This document shows, piece by piece, positions 1 through 8,060 of a DNA stretch of 64,000 nt. The position numbers and the translations under genes are program-made. The notes below the pieces were generated by a model, which was given only the letters and a program-made list of their open reading frames with translations, searched no databases and had not been told where the DNA came from. How positions within the stretch are numbered: position 1 is the stretch's first letter; each line of letters begins with the position of its first letter. The stretch comes from JAHRVQ01 sp051278195 (GTDB taxonomy: Bacteria; Pseudomonadota; Gammaproteobacteria; Pseudomonadales; Azotimanducaceae), in the NCBI GenBank assembly GCA_051278195.1, contig JBNMQM010000022.1:1-64000 (forward strand). Reading direction: 5' to 3'.

Positions 1-265
1 AAATGCTTTTTGTAAAAAATTTCATATCTACGTCTCAATTTCGATGAATCTTATGGCTGTTAGAGTGATACCCCGCAGGCCGAGTATCGGTTTCAACTGC
101 ATGTTAGGCAGCTTTGCTAGTCTGTTGTATCTGTCGATTACGAACACTAGGTAGAGTGGAACCCTCAAAGCCACACCAGTGGACAAGGCCTAAAACTGAG
201 TAAACCCACCCATGTCTGACTGAATATACCTTAGCTTCATATGTCACCCAGATTGCCCGTGCTAT
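1..265. other. Left edge, no gene recognised
   Basis: I see no reading frame with family character, RNA gene or strong repeat in this stretch. Together with the bases up to the small membrane gene that follows, it could hold the tail of something beginning outside the window, but nothing supports that directly. Confidence 0.4.
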
Positions 266-442
266 TCAACATAGAATGATATCTGCCGAATAACACGATG
301 AGTAGCGATTTACAAAACCTGCCTCAAACGCACCAATGATATCGAAGTCCGACATTAACGCCGGTACGGCAACGACAAAAAACAGCGGGGTAAAGACGGT
401 CGCCACACCAATTGATGCAAACTCGAACGCTTTTTCACTCAT
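266..442 (-). CDS. Small hydrophobic protein, unknown
   Basis: A 58-residue product beginning MSEKAFEFAS with one long hydrophobic stretch (about residues 9-27) that is a plausible membrane segment. I chose the internal ATG at 442 because an AGAGG sequence lies upstream and the extra residues of the longer frame look non-coding. I recognise no family. It lies in the same direction as the next three genes, which also encode membrane proteins, so it may belong to a loose group of small membrane genes. It could also be a chance frame or a truncated gene. Confidence 0.35.
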   Translation of the reverse strand: MSEKAFEFASIGVATVFTPLFFVVAVPALMSDFDIIGAFEAGFVNRYSSCYSADIILC

Positions 443-539
443 GTGTTGTTGCCTCTGAAAAATACCAATATTGAGTCTTACTCGATCTATACCGTTCCCC
501 CCTTCCTTTAGCATTTTCCAAGTGCCCCGATTAAGAACA

Positions 540-1091
540 CTAAGCGTTAGGGAGAATGGCGGGGAGGGCTTGGGAGGCGATAACTAATGTCAAAAGCCCG
601 TAGTGAACGCCTTTATGTTGTGTCGTCATACCGATGAGGAAGATAGCAATCATCAGTAGCATAAAGAGAGCAGGTGGCGCGCCAGTAACGCCGGGAAGGA
701 AGTCAGCAGCGAGTGCAGCGGACTCATGCAGCGCGAGAAAGCAGAATACGCTGCGAGAAGTCGAAAAATAGACCAGATCTAGATCGATTTCTTCATTATC
801 CTTGACCGTGCTTGGCACGAGCGTTGTGACTGCGAGGGTAAAGAAAATAACGGGTGCTACAAGGATGAAGACACTAGAGGTCATTTCCATATCGACAAAT
901 CGATAGGCCCATATTCCGCTCAGATGGCCAATGACATTAAAGATCAACCATAACGCCAACATCAAAAATAGCGCAGGATTTTTGACCAGGTGCCAGTTAC
1001 GAGTGATATGGCCGAGATAGATCAAAATCACCGATATGGCGATTGCGCCAACAAGCCCCACGAGAACCATTAGAAATTCAAAGAAAGTCAT
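540..1091 (-). CDS. Multi-pass membrane protein, unknown
   Basis: A protein of about 183 residues with five or six hydrophobic segments spread over its whole length, starting at the ATG of MTFFEFLMVLVG. The longer frame would need a TTG start and adds six unlikely residues. Acidic and charged residues are concentrated in one loop near the middle (KDNEEIDLD). I recognise no family or motif. It lies just downstream of another membrane protein gene on the same strand (about 40 bp gap), so the two may be co-transcribed. Its function is not known. Confidence 0.55.
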   Translation of the reverse strand: MTFFEFLMVLVGLVGAIAISVILIYLGHITRNWHLVKNPALFLMLALWLIFNVIGHLSGIWAYRFVDMEMTSSVFILVAPVIFFTLAVTTLVPSTVKDNEEIDLDLVYFSTSRSVFCFLALHESAALAADFLPGVTGAPPALFMLLMIAIFLIGMTTQHKGVHYGLLTLVIASQALPAILPNA

Positions 1092-1130
1092 CTGACAGCC
1101 TGGTCCCAACTATTTTTTTTCGATAAGCAC

Positions 1131-1625
1131 CTAGTCATACATGCCCCCTATCTTTGACCCATCCTGGGTTTCAAGGTTATCGACGTAATCTCGAAACGAC
1201 CTCGTAAAGGTTGATTGTCTTTGTGCCCAGTAGAACTGGAAACCGGGTTGGTTGATGAGTGCCGAAAGCGTGCCTAAGGTGACGACTTGGAGGGAGCTGT
1301 CTAATGTACCCTCTTGACCTAGGATAAAGGCATTTTGATAAAGCAACATTCCACCGTGCAACAGGTATAAGAAATCGGCTAAGTCCTCATCCGATATCGA
1401 CTCCGGCTCTACCGTTCCTTTTCTGAAGACTGCGTCACCAACACGCTCTAGGCCGATATCCGAATACCACGCACTGAGTGAAAGCGCTACTTTACTTGTG
1501 GTGGCTGAGCGTGTGGCTTTTTCATTTGTAGATAACTCCATGACCACAATGACCAATGTAGCCAGCAAGGAAAATGTCGCCACGATTTCTACGACGCCTC
1601 TGATGACGGGCGAAATTTTCTTCAT
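1131..1625 (-). CDS. Single-pass membrane protein, unknown
   Basis: A 164-residue protein with a basic N-terminus (MKKISPVIRG), one strong transmembrane helix at about residues 10-29, and a mostly helical soluble domain. An AGGAG ribosome binding site lies eight bases before the ATG, which supports this start. The soluble part contains aromatic residues spaced as in helical hypothetical proteins of marine proteobacteria, but I recognise no named domain. It is probably anchored in the inner membrane; which side the domain faces is not clear. Confidence 0.55.
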   Translation of the reverse strand: MKKISPVIRGVVEIVATFSLLATLVIVVMELSTNEKATRSATTSKVALSLSAWYSDIGLERVGDAVFRKGTVEPESISDEDLADFLYLLHGGMLLYQNAFILGQEGTLDSSLQVVTLGTLSALINQPGFQFYWAQRQSTFTRSFRDYVDNLETQDGSKIGGMYD

Positions 1626-1753
1626 GGCGGTTTCTCCTTTTTTGCTAGGCGATGAAACAGTAACTGGGGTTCAAATATGAGTTCCTTCTATGGAGAGTAA
1701 AGTGCCGGAGTAAACTTTGCACGCATGGTTGTTGGTTCGGTCCGATGGGGCAG

Positions 1754-2488
1754 TTAACTGCCACCGAACTTTTTATTCAAGGCTCTCTTCTCAACCATAG
1801 AGTGCAGGGGCATGATGACGGCAAGCAGTAGATAGATCCAACCTGAAAGCACAACCCAGTTGTCTTCGGCGAGGATAGCGATCAGTATTGAGGTCATGCC
1901 CATGCTGGATAAAATCATCCAGCCTATGACATCAGCCCGTGTCGCAAAACGCTCTCTGTCTGTCAATGCTAGTTGATCTGCGTTTCGCCATGCTTCCCAG
2001 AATAGACCAGCAATTAGTGCGCAGAGAAAACCGAAACCAGAACCATACAAGATAAAGACTATGCGGATTTGACTGTAAGTAAACTCGAAAGGGCCTGGGA
2101 AAAAATTATTAGATACAAAGCCCATGCCTGCGCCAAACATAACGCGTAGAGGGTAAACAATAATTAAGGTTCCAGCGACCAACAGCAGCGAAATCCACAG
2201 TGTTCTGGATGTTTCAAGTCCGTACCGACGACTCCAAGCACGGTGACCCAGCCAAAACATTATCAGCTGAAAAAAGCAGGCGACAAATGCTGGCGACTGA
2301 AGAAGCGCGTTAATGAAGGCGTCGTAATTATCTGGGATAGAATCCACGGAGATGACCAGCAGGGTGACGGCAAAAGCGAAAGCAGCATCGACAAAAGTTT
2401 CCAGTCGAGTCATGTCCGATCCACGTAGATAGAATTCGCCTTCGCGGGGCAATTTCGCGAGGTCTTCTGATTTCCAGTCTGGCATCAT
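1754..2488 (-). CDS. TMEM175/DUF1211-type potassium channel-like protein
   Basis: A 244-residue membrane protein. Near the N-terminus (about residues 27-45) the sequence RLETFVDAAFAFAVTLLV fits the signature of bacterial TMEM175 (DUF1211) proteins, in which an F-(S/V)-D...F-A...T-L-L helix lines the pore. Several further hydrophobic helices follow. Family members are tetrameric potassium-permeable channels in the inner membrane, so the role here is inferred from family. Two adjacent ATG codons exist (2488 and 2485); the second sits better behind the AGGA sequence. It stands on the same strand as the membrane genes beside it. Confidence 0.75.
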   Translation of the reverse strand: MMPDWKSEDLAKLPREGEFYLRGSDMTRLETFVDAAFAFAVTLLVISVDSIPDNYDAFINALLQSPAFVACFFQLIMFWLGHRAWSRRYGLETSRTLWISLLLVAGTLIIVYPLRVMFGAGMGFVSNNFFPGPFEFTYSQIRIVFILYGSGFGFLCALIAGLFWEAWRNADQLALTDRERFATRADVIGWMILSSMGMTSILIAILAEDNWVVLSGWIYLLLAVIMPLHSMVEKRALNKKFGGS

Positions 2489-2556
2489 GATCCTATTCCA
2501 ATCCTAAAATTAACGGCCAGAGTAAAGTGTTTGGGTATTGTTAAAGTGTTGGGCAA

Positions 2557-3549
2557 TTAATTTTCCGTTGTTTCATTAGGCTGTTGTTTGTGTTCGGTCC
2601 GCAGAAACATGAAAAAACACGCCGTCGCGACCGCGGATAGTAGATGCCAGATACCGTGCGCCTGAATAAGTGAATCGGGATCACATAAAGGATGACCGAC
2701 TTTACCCGTCTGCCAAATCGCAAACGCACTCATATAGCTGGCCACACCTAAAGCAAACCAGGGTAGATAGGCACGTCGAGCCTCGGCAGGCCCTGCGGCA
2801 AGCAGGCCGGGTAACCAGAACAGGGTGACCCACCAAAATTTAGCGGGTTCTGCCAACATATCCAATGGCGTAATGCCAAACACGCCAGCGACAACAAAAC
2901 CGGCAAACCCTGAGAGAAAGCGAAGCCACTGGGACCAGAACCGATACAAAATTTCACTGATGATCCAGAAGGCAATCGATAGTCCAAAGAAGTCGAGATT
3001 GATGCCTAAGCCCCCACCATACATAGCGCGCCCAAGCCCGTAAACCATCACCAAAGCTGCGTAGATGCCCAATACTTGTTTGGGCGGCCAGCGCCCCATA
3101 ACTGAAACGTTTATCAGCCAGGGGATTAAAATGTACATCACCATGCTGAGGTTGTCGGCCCAGCCTCCCCACGCCGTGTGGGTGCCGTGCATTAGTAGGG
3201 ACCCTGGACCTAACCAAATAGCCGCCCCCGCATAAAGCAGTGCAATAGGGCTGTGACCAAACATCGCGCCGGTTCGTCCTAGTCTAACGTCTCGGCCTAA
3301 CAGCCAAAGCATCCACAGGCCCGCGACCATAAAGCCAATATTGCTGAGCGCATTCACCGGTTCACGAAACAATCCGGGCTGCACTCGCTCACACCATCTC
3401 GAAATTTCACCGATCGCTTGTTCTCTAGCTGCAGGTACACCCCATCCTTCCCAGCCGAAAACGATGTAGCCGACAAAAAATGCAAAGCTGGCGGTGAGTC
3501 CAAATATTAAAGGCGTGAATGGCTCATAGGCCGTCGTGTTAGCTGTCAT
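2557..3549 (-). CDS. Alkaline ceramidase-like membrane hydrolase
   Basis: A 330-residue, seven-or-more-pass membrane protein. It has features of the alkaline ceramidase family (PF05875): a cytoplasmic-side W-C-E followed by F-R-E-P-V-N-A-L-S-N (about residues 52-71), a histidine plus D-N-L-S-M in the middle (HGTHTAWGGWADNLSM), and a late H-G-I-W-H pair. In the family these His, Asp and Ser residues form the zinc amidase site. Bacterial members are widespread and their substrates mostly unproven. It begins seven bases after the stop of the SDR gene, so the two are almost certainly one operon. Confidence 0.7.
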   Translation of the reverse strand: MTANTTAYEPFTPLIFGLTASFAFFVGYIVFGWEGWGVPAAREQAIGEISRWCERVQPGLFREPVNALSNIGFMVAGLWMLWLLGRDVRLGRTGAMFGHSPIALLYAGAAIWLGPGSLLMHGTHTAWGGWADNLSMVMYILIPWLINVSVMGRWPPKQVLGIYAALVMVYGLGRAMYGGGLGINLDFFGLSIAFWIISEILYRFWSQWLRFLSGFAGFVVAGVFGITPLDMLAEPAKFWWVTLFWLPGLLAAGPAEARRAYLPWFALGVASYMSAFAIWQTGKVGHPLCDPDSLIQAHGIWHLLSAVATACFFMFLRTEHKQQPNETTEN

Positions 3550-3556
3550 TTATGAC

Positions 3557-4333
3557 TTAGTCCTTAGGTAATTGGGTTTTAGCCGCGGCCACATAACCTC
3601 GGTTCCAAGTTGGGCTAATCGTTACATCGTTAATGCAGACATGCTTGGGCATTTGCGCCAGGAACTTGATTAGCTCACCGCAATCTTCAGCCTGAACCAT
3701 CTTGGCGCGATCCTCGCTGCTAACTGGAATGGGCCGGTTATCTAAAATAGGTGTCGCAACCTCGCCGGGACATACCGCACACGCTCGAACCCCGTGCAGC
3801 CCAGCTTCCATATTAATGCTCTCGTTCATCGCATTCATGGCATGTTTAGCAGCTGTATAGGCTGGCCCGGTCACGATACTCACATGCTTACCTGCCCAGG
3901 AGGAAATGTTGATAATCAAGCCATCACCTTGTTCTTTCATCGCCGGTAGTACAGCCTTGCAACAATAAAACGCGCCATCTAAGTCAATCCGAATAACGCT
4001 ATCCCAATCCTCTACACTCAGATTGTGCCAATTTCTCTGTTTTACGTTGATACCAGCACTGGCCACCATGACATCGATTTGACCATGTGCCGCTAGTATG
4101 CGTTGTGCGACTAATGAGACCTCATCTTTATCGGCCACGTCCAATATCTCGATACTGGCCCGGCCATGTCCATGCTCATTACAAAGTGCAGCCACTTCGG
4201 CTAATTTTTCAGGGCGTCGGCCAGACAGTACAACGTGCATGCCGGCTTCGGCCAAGGCAACGGCAGAAGCTTCACCGATACCTGTGCCGGCGCCCGTGAT
4301 CCAGGCAATCTTTCCTGATAAATCCCTTAACAT
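3557..4333 (-). CDS. Short-chain dehydrogenase/reductase
   Basis: A 258-residue classical SDR. The NAD(P)-binding glycine motif TGAGTGIGEA lies at residues 14-23, the N-A-G-equivalent is ASAGIN, and the catalytic site is Ser (INISSWAG) with YTAAK. The C-terminus lacks the usual V-x-G-G ending and instead has a short proline-containing tail, as in several promiscuous carbonyl reductases. Substrate cannot be told. The ceramidase-like gene follows after seven bases, which suggests a shared lipid or alcohol substrate, though this is only inference. Confidence 0.85.
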   Translation of the reverse strand: MLRDLSGKIAWITGAGTGIGEASAVALAEAGMHVVLSGRRPEKLAEVAALCNEHGHGRASIEILDVADKDEVSLVAQRILAAHGQIDVMVASAGINVKQRNWHNLSVEDWDSVIRIDLDGAFYCCKAVLPAMKEQGDGLIINISSWAGKHVSIVTGPAYTAAKHAMNAMNESINMEAGLHGVRACAVCPGEVATPILDNRPIPVSSEDRAKMVQAEDCGELIKFLAQMPKHVCINDVTISPTWNRGYVAAAKTQLPKD

Positions 4334-4493
4334 TGTTGAATCTCCGTTCTTTTAATGAATGTTAATTACATCGCTGCAGATTAGCATTGGTCACTGCAGG
4401 AGGTCATCACCTCCCAATTGCTGACTCACAATTAGGCGTAGCTGTAGTGACTTCGGTTGGGGATAGGTAGCGAGTACGATAACTGAAACCTAG

Positions 4494-5205
4494 CTGAGCG
4501 GTGAGAAAACGTCTCCTCAACCAAAGAAACGAAAGCCGGTAAAGGCTCGCCTAAAAGACGAGTTCACGATGACGCGTGGGCAACTGACGTTTGCTTCGGA
4601 AGGTATGGAGCTACCGGGAAATCGTTATCGTAGCCGCGTTCTTCATGTGCCCAGTCCCACATCCGGCGCAACCATTGGGCGTGGCTACGATATGAAAGAG
4701 CGCTCAAGCCATGAAGCACGAGAGGATTTACTCAGTGCAGGGATATCTTCGGCCGAATTAGCCGCCCTGTCTAAACTGGCAGGTCTGCAAGGGGCGCTCG
4801 CTGAAAAAACCATAGATGAGAACGATCTAGGTCAACTCGAGATCACGCCGGCCCAACAAAAAGTGTTGTTCGGACTTGTCTATAATGAGTTGGAAGGCGA
4901 AGTTATAAGGATTTGCGAAAAGGCTGATGTCGTAGAACGTTATGGACCAATAGACTTGGAGAGTCTATGCCGATAGCATCAAAAATTTACTTGTAGACCT
5001 TCGTTACCGAGGTGATTACACCGGTTTTACTCGGAGGAAGATCCAGCGTTCAGCAGTACCGAACAACGTGGATCATTTTGCCAAACAGATGCAAAAAATT
5101 CCTCTCCGCAGGTCTAGTGCGTTTTGGTCAGCAATTACTCAATGCGAGTGTGCTGCAGTCGGATACAATGCTGAAGTGATAATGAGCCTCGCTATGCTCT
5201 TCTGA
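4494..5205 (+). pseudogene. Pesticin-like muramidase domain, frameshifted
   Basis: The first part (ATG at 4569, frame open from 4494) gives FASEGMELPG and then PSPTSGATIGRGYDM, the signature start of the pesticin/T4-lysozyme-like muramidase domain (PF16754), where the early Glu is catalytic. It stops at 4974-4976. The homologous continuation is in the +1 frame from about 4960 (SIKNLLVDLRYRGDYTGFTR) and runs to a stop at 5203-5205. A single-base indel near 4960 therefore splits one domain. The open sequence upstream encodes a lysine- and proline-rich stretch resembling a linker, so this may be the C-terminal toxin part of a larger secreted protein. It could also be a sequencing error in a working gene. 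Confidence 0.7.
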
Positions 5206-5252
5206 TTAAGCTCTAAACGCATCTTGTACCTTCTGACCATAAGGTTTTCACC

Positions 5253-6173
5253 ATGAATTATTTTCGCCCGCTTTATCCCTTTCTGTTGGGATGGGTATTG
5301 ATCCTGTCGACTGAGACATTTTCCCAGCTCGGGCTTGTCAATGGAGTCGGACAGCTGATCCTGTTTGCCGCCGTGGTGTGTGTTCCAATTTGGCTCACGG
5401 GACGCATGAGCTATGTTGATATTGGTTGGCCTTGGGGTCTGGTGCTATTGGCCTGTGTCAGTTATGTCTATAGTGATGGTTATTGGCTGAGGTCACTCGC
5501 TGTGACGATATTGGTGATTCTGGTCGGACTGCGTATGGGCATAGGAGCACTCAATTTGTGGCGGCTTGGTTTGCTTAAGAAGGAATTTCCTCGCTATCAA
5601 TATCAACGCTTGCGCTGGGAGAACGATGGCAAAACCAATGTAGGTCTAGCGCTGCAGGTAGACGCTCTATCTCAAGGGCTGGCTAATGCCTCTTTTCTGG
5701 CGCTGCCGGTATTTATCATCGCGGCCAATCCCAATAGTGCATTTTCTGTGTTTGAACTGCTCGGTCTGACGATCGCTCTCTTGGCCTTTGCGATGGAGTC
5801 AGTCGCTGATTTCCAGAAGGTCCGGTTTTTGCGAGAGATGAAACGCGCGGAGAAAAAACTTCAGGTGTGCGATGTGGGTTTGTGGCGCTATTGCCGGCAT
5901 CCTAATTACTTTGCTGAATGGATGGTGTGGAATGGTCTGGTGATCGCAGCGCTACCCTCATGGTTTGCCCTGCAGGGTCTAGAAAATACCATGCTGTGGT
6001 TGTTGCTGGGCGTTGGTCTGCTGCTTACGTCCAGAACCATGTACAACACGTTAGTGTATGTGACTGGTGCAATTCCTTCAGAGCACTACTCGTTAGAGAA
6101 AAGGCCGGGTTATAAAGCGTATCAGCAGCGCACCAATCGCTTTTTTCCGGGTCCGCGAAAAAGCGACCTATAA
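5253..6173 (+). CDS. DUF1295 / steroid 5-alpha-reductase-like membrane protein
   Basis: A 306-residue protein with about seven membrane helices. The C-terminal region has LWRYCRHPNYFAEWMVWNG, the R-H-P-N-Y-x-x-E hallmark of DUF1295 and the related steroid reductase and isoprenylcysteine methyltransferase folds, and a late G-Y-x-x-Y-Q-x-x-x-x-x-F-F-P tail also typical of DUF1295. Family members are presumed NADPH-dependent reductases or methyltransferases acting on lipids; this one's substrate is not known. It is transcribed alone, 50 bp after the muramidase remnant. Confidence 0.75.
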   Translation: MNYFRPLYPFLLGWVLILSTETFSQLGLVNGVGQLILFAAVVCVPIWLTGRMSYVDIGWPWGLVLLACVSYVYSDGYWLRSLAVTILVILVGLRMGIGALNLWRLGLLKKEFPRYQYQRLRWENDGKTNVGLALQVDALSQGLANASFLALPVFIIAANPNSAFSVFELLGLTIALLAFAMESVADFQKVRFLREMKRAEKKLQVCDVGLWRYCRHPNYFAEWMVWNGLVIAALPSWFALQGLENTMLWLLLGVGLLLTSRTMYNTLVYVTGAIPSEHYSLEKRPGYKAYQQRTNRFFPGPRKSDL

Positions 6174-6216
6174 CTTAAGGGTAATAAAGGTAGGGTGAAA
6201 GAATCACCTCATTGCT

Positions 6217-7098
6217 TTAGGTGGGTTCTAGCTCAACCCTCGCCAGTAGTTCTACCAGTGCTCCAACTATTTCTGTGCCGAGGCTTAAGTGTCCATGTTC
6301 GGGGAATGTCTTGATCAGCGCATTTTCTAGTAAACTCGCGGTATGGTAAGCATGACTGATGGGGACTATCCAATCCTGCTCGCCATGAATGATCATCACT
6401 GGGCAAACCACTTTGTTGATGTCGAAACTTGACCACCCAGTCTGCGGACCATCAGCAATTCGATCATCCGCGTAGCCCACTACACCCTGTCGAAAGGGCT
6501 CGTTATCGGGATCATTTGCCCCATAGGCCGGATCCGAAACAAGCGCTAAATCCGGTGGACTCAACATTGGCGGCGCATCTGGGGCAGGCTCAAGCATCTT
6601 CTCGCCGTGCTCGCCAAATTGATCCGAGGCTATCGTAAGGTACTCGTCCCGGTTCGTTGCGCGCCAGATAGATCCGGAAGCGGGCATCCTTGCTTCTTCA
6701 ACCGTGTTAGCCCAGTGCATATCGGACATCCCGCAACCGACCATGACACCGAGCACCCGATCTGGCGCAACTGATGCGATTGCGAGCGCATAGCTACCGC
6801 CCGTTGAATTGCCGAGGGTCATAAACTTGTGCAACCCCAAATGATCGGCAATCGCCAATGCATCTTTAGTCCAGTCACTGATACTTCTGCCCGGCAGTGC
6901 GGTTGATTTTCCGTAACCCGGCCGGTCTACGCCGATGAGCCGAAAACCTGCTGAATTTGCTTCTTCAGCAGACGCTTTCATTTCCATCCTGGACCCTGGG
7001 CCTCCGTGGCAGCACAACACTGCGATATCACCCGGCTTGCCAAAGTCCGCGAAACTTATTGCACGCCCGTCTTCCGCTTGGATTTCGTAATCTGCCAT
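6217..7098 (-). CDS. Alpha/beta hydrolase
   Basis: A 293-residue alpha/beta hydrolase. It has the oxyanion-hole HGGPGSR motif (about residues 32-38), the nucleophile elbow G-N-S-T-G-G-S, an acid in HGEQDWIVP and a C-terminal H-G-H-L-S-L carrying the catalytic His. The ATG at 7098 gives the normal family N-terminus; the longer frame adds 27 residues that look non-coding. The G-N-S-T-G-G elbow is a slight variant of G-x-S-x-G that keeps Ser as nucleophile. It resembles proline iminopeptidase and esterase branches. It is divergent from the isochorismatase gene. Confidence 0.8.
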   Translation of the reverse strand: MADYEIQAEDGRAISFADFGKPGDIAVLCCHGGPGSRMEMKASAEEANSAGFRLIGVDRPGYGKSTALPGRSISDWTKDALAIADHLGLHKFMTLGNSTGGSYALAIASVAPDRVLGVMVGCGMSDMHWANTVEEARMPASGSIWRATNRDEYLTIASDQFGEHGEKMLEPAPDAPPMLSPPDLALVSDPAYGANDPDNEPFRQGVVGYADDRIADGPQTGWSSFDINKVVCPVMIIHGEQDWIVPISHAYHTASLLENALIKTFPEHGHLSLGTEIVGALVELLARVELEPT

Positions 7099-7331
7099 TG
7101 CTAAACCCTCGTTATTTTCATCAAGCTCTTTAATATCACATCTTGATATTACGCTTGCCGCTGGTTTTAACAAGATCAACAGTTTTACGATTAGCTTCTG
7201 CGGTAAATCACTGGAATGACACCCGCATTGTTAAATTTCGAGTTTACTAGGGTGTCTAACTCAAGCGCTGTACTCAAGTGGTAATCATTCATGAGATACT
7301 TTCTGCTTCTTATTCTGACAGCCAAAACTTT

Positions 7332-8048
7332 ATGACTGATCTTGGTCCTGTAGCTCACAATGCTTGGCGTTTGTCGCAAGGTACGATGGATCTGACTCGA
7401 GATGTTGCCAAGCAGCACGCCATCGAATTCTCAGCAGATCATATTCCCTTGCGTATTAACCTTGCGGCCACAGCTCTGATCATTGTTGATATGCAAAAGT
7501 TTTTCTGTGATCCACGGCCCGGGCAGGAACCTGCAGATCGGGCTTGCCATCAAGCCATCGGTCGCTTGTCTGAATTGGCACCGGCTCTGAGAAAACATTC
7601 TGTGCCGGTCGTTTGGGTGAACTGGGGCAATCGACTGGATGAGACGAACTTACCACCGAATGTTCGATACGCCTTTAACCGCGGTCAGTTGTCTGATCCC
7701 AAGCCCTTTCTTACTCGCGATACCGCAGCGACAGAAATCGTTAGCGAACTTAGTGCAGAGGCGGGTGATGTTCATGTAGACAAGTACCGACTCTCGGGCT
7801 TCTGGGATACGCCTTTGGATTCGATATTGCGCGGTCTTCGTGTCGACACTTTGCTCTTTGCCGGGGTTAATCTTGATCAGTGCGTTTATCACACTCTAGC
7901 CGACGCAAGTTTTCTCGGCTACGACTGCATCCTATTAAATGATTGTGCAGCAACCAATTCGCCTGACTATTGTACTGATGCAACGCTCTACAATGTAAAG
8001 CTAATGGGGTTCGTCGCCGAGTCTACTGCGATCATGGCACGAATATAA
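7332..8048 (+). CDS. Isochorismatase-family cysteine hydrolase
   Basis: A 238-residue product with all three catalytic positions of the isochorismatase-like fold: Asp in ALIIVDMQKFF, Lys in VDKYRLSGFWDTPLD and Cys in GVNLDQCVYHTLADA. Family members hydrolyse amide or vinyl ether bonds (nicotinamidase, ureidoacrylate and N-carbamoyl hydrolases). The ATG at 7332 is my choice; an in-frame GTG at 7278 would add 18 residues. It is divergent from the hydrolase gene and convergent with the gamma-glutamyltransferase gene, 12 bp away. Substrate unknown. Confidence 0.8.
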   Translation: MTDLGPVAHNAWRLSQGTMDLTRDVAKQHAIEFSADHIPLRINLAATALIIVDMQKFFCDPRPGQEPADRACHQAIGRLSELAPALRKHSVPVVWVNWGNRLDETNLPPNVRYAFNRGQLSDPKPFLTRDTAATEIVSELSAEAGDVHVDKYRLSGFWDTPLDSILRGLRVDTLLFAGVNLDQCVYHTLADASFLGYDCILLNDCAATNSPDYCTDATLYNVKLMGFVAESTAIMARI

Positions 8049-8060
8049 ACTAGCGTCCGG

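Noticed and set aside
4399..4414. GGAGGT-CATC-ACCTCC inverted repeat
   Set aside because: Six-base arms with no supporting promoter or terminator context.
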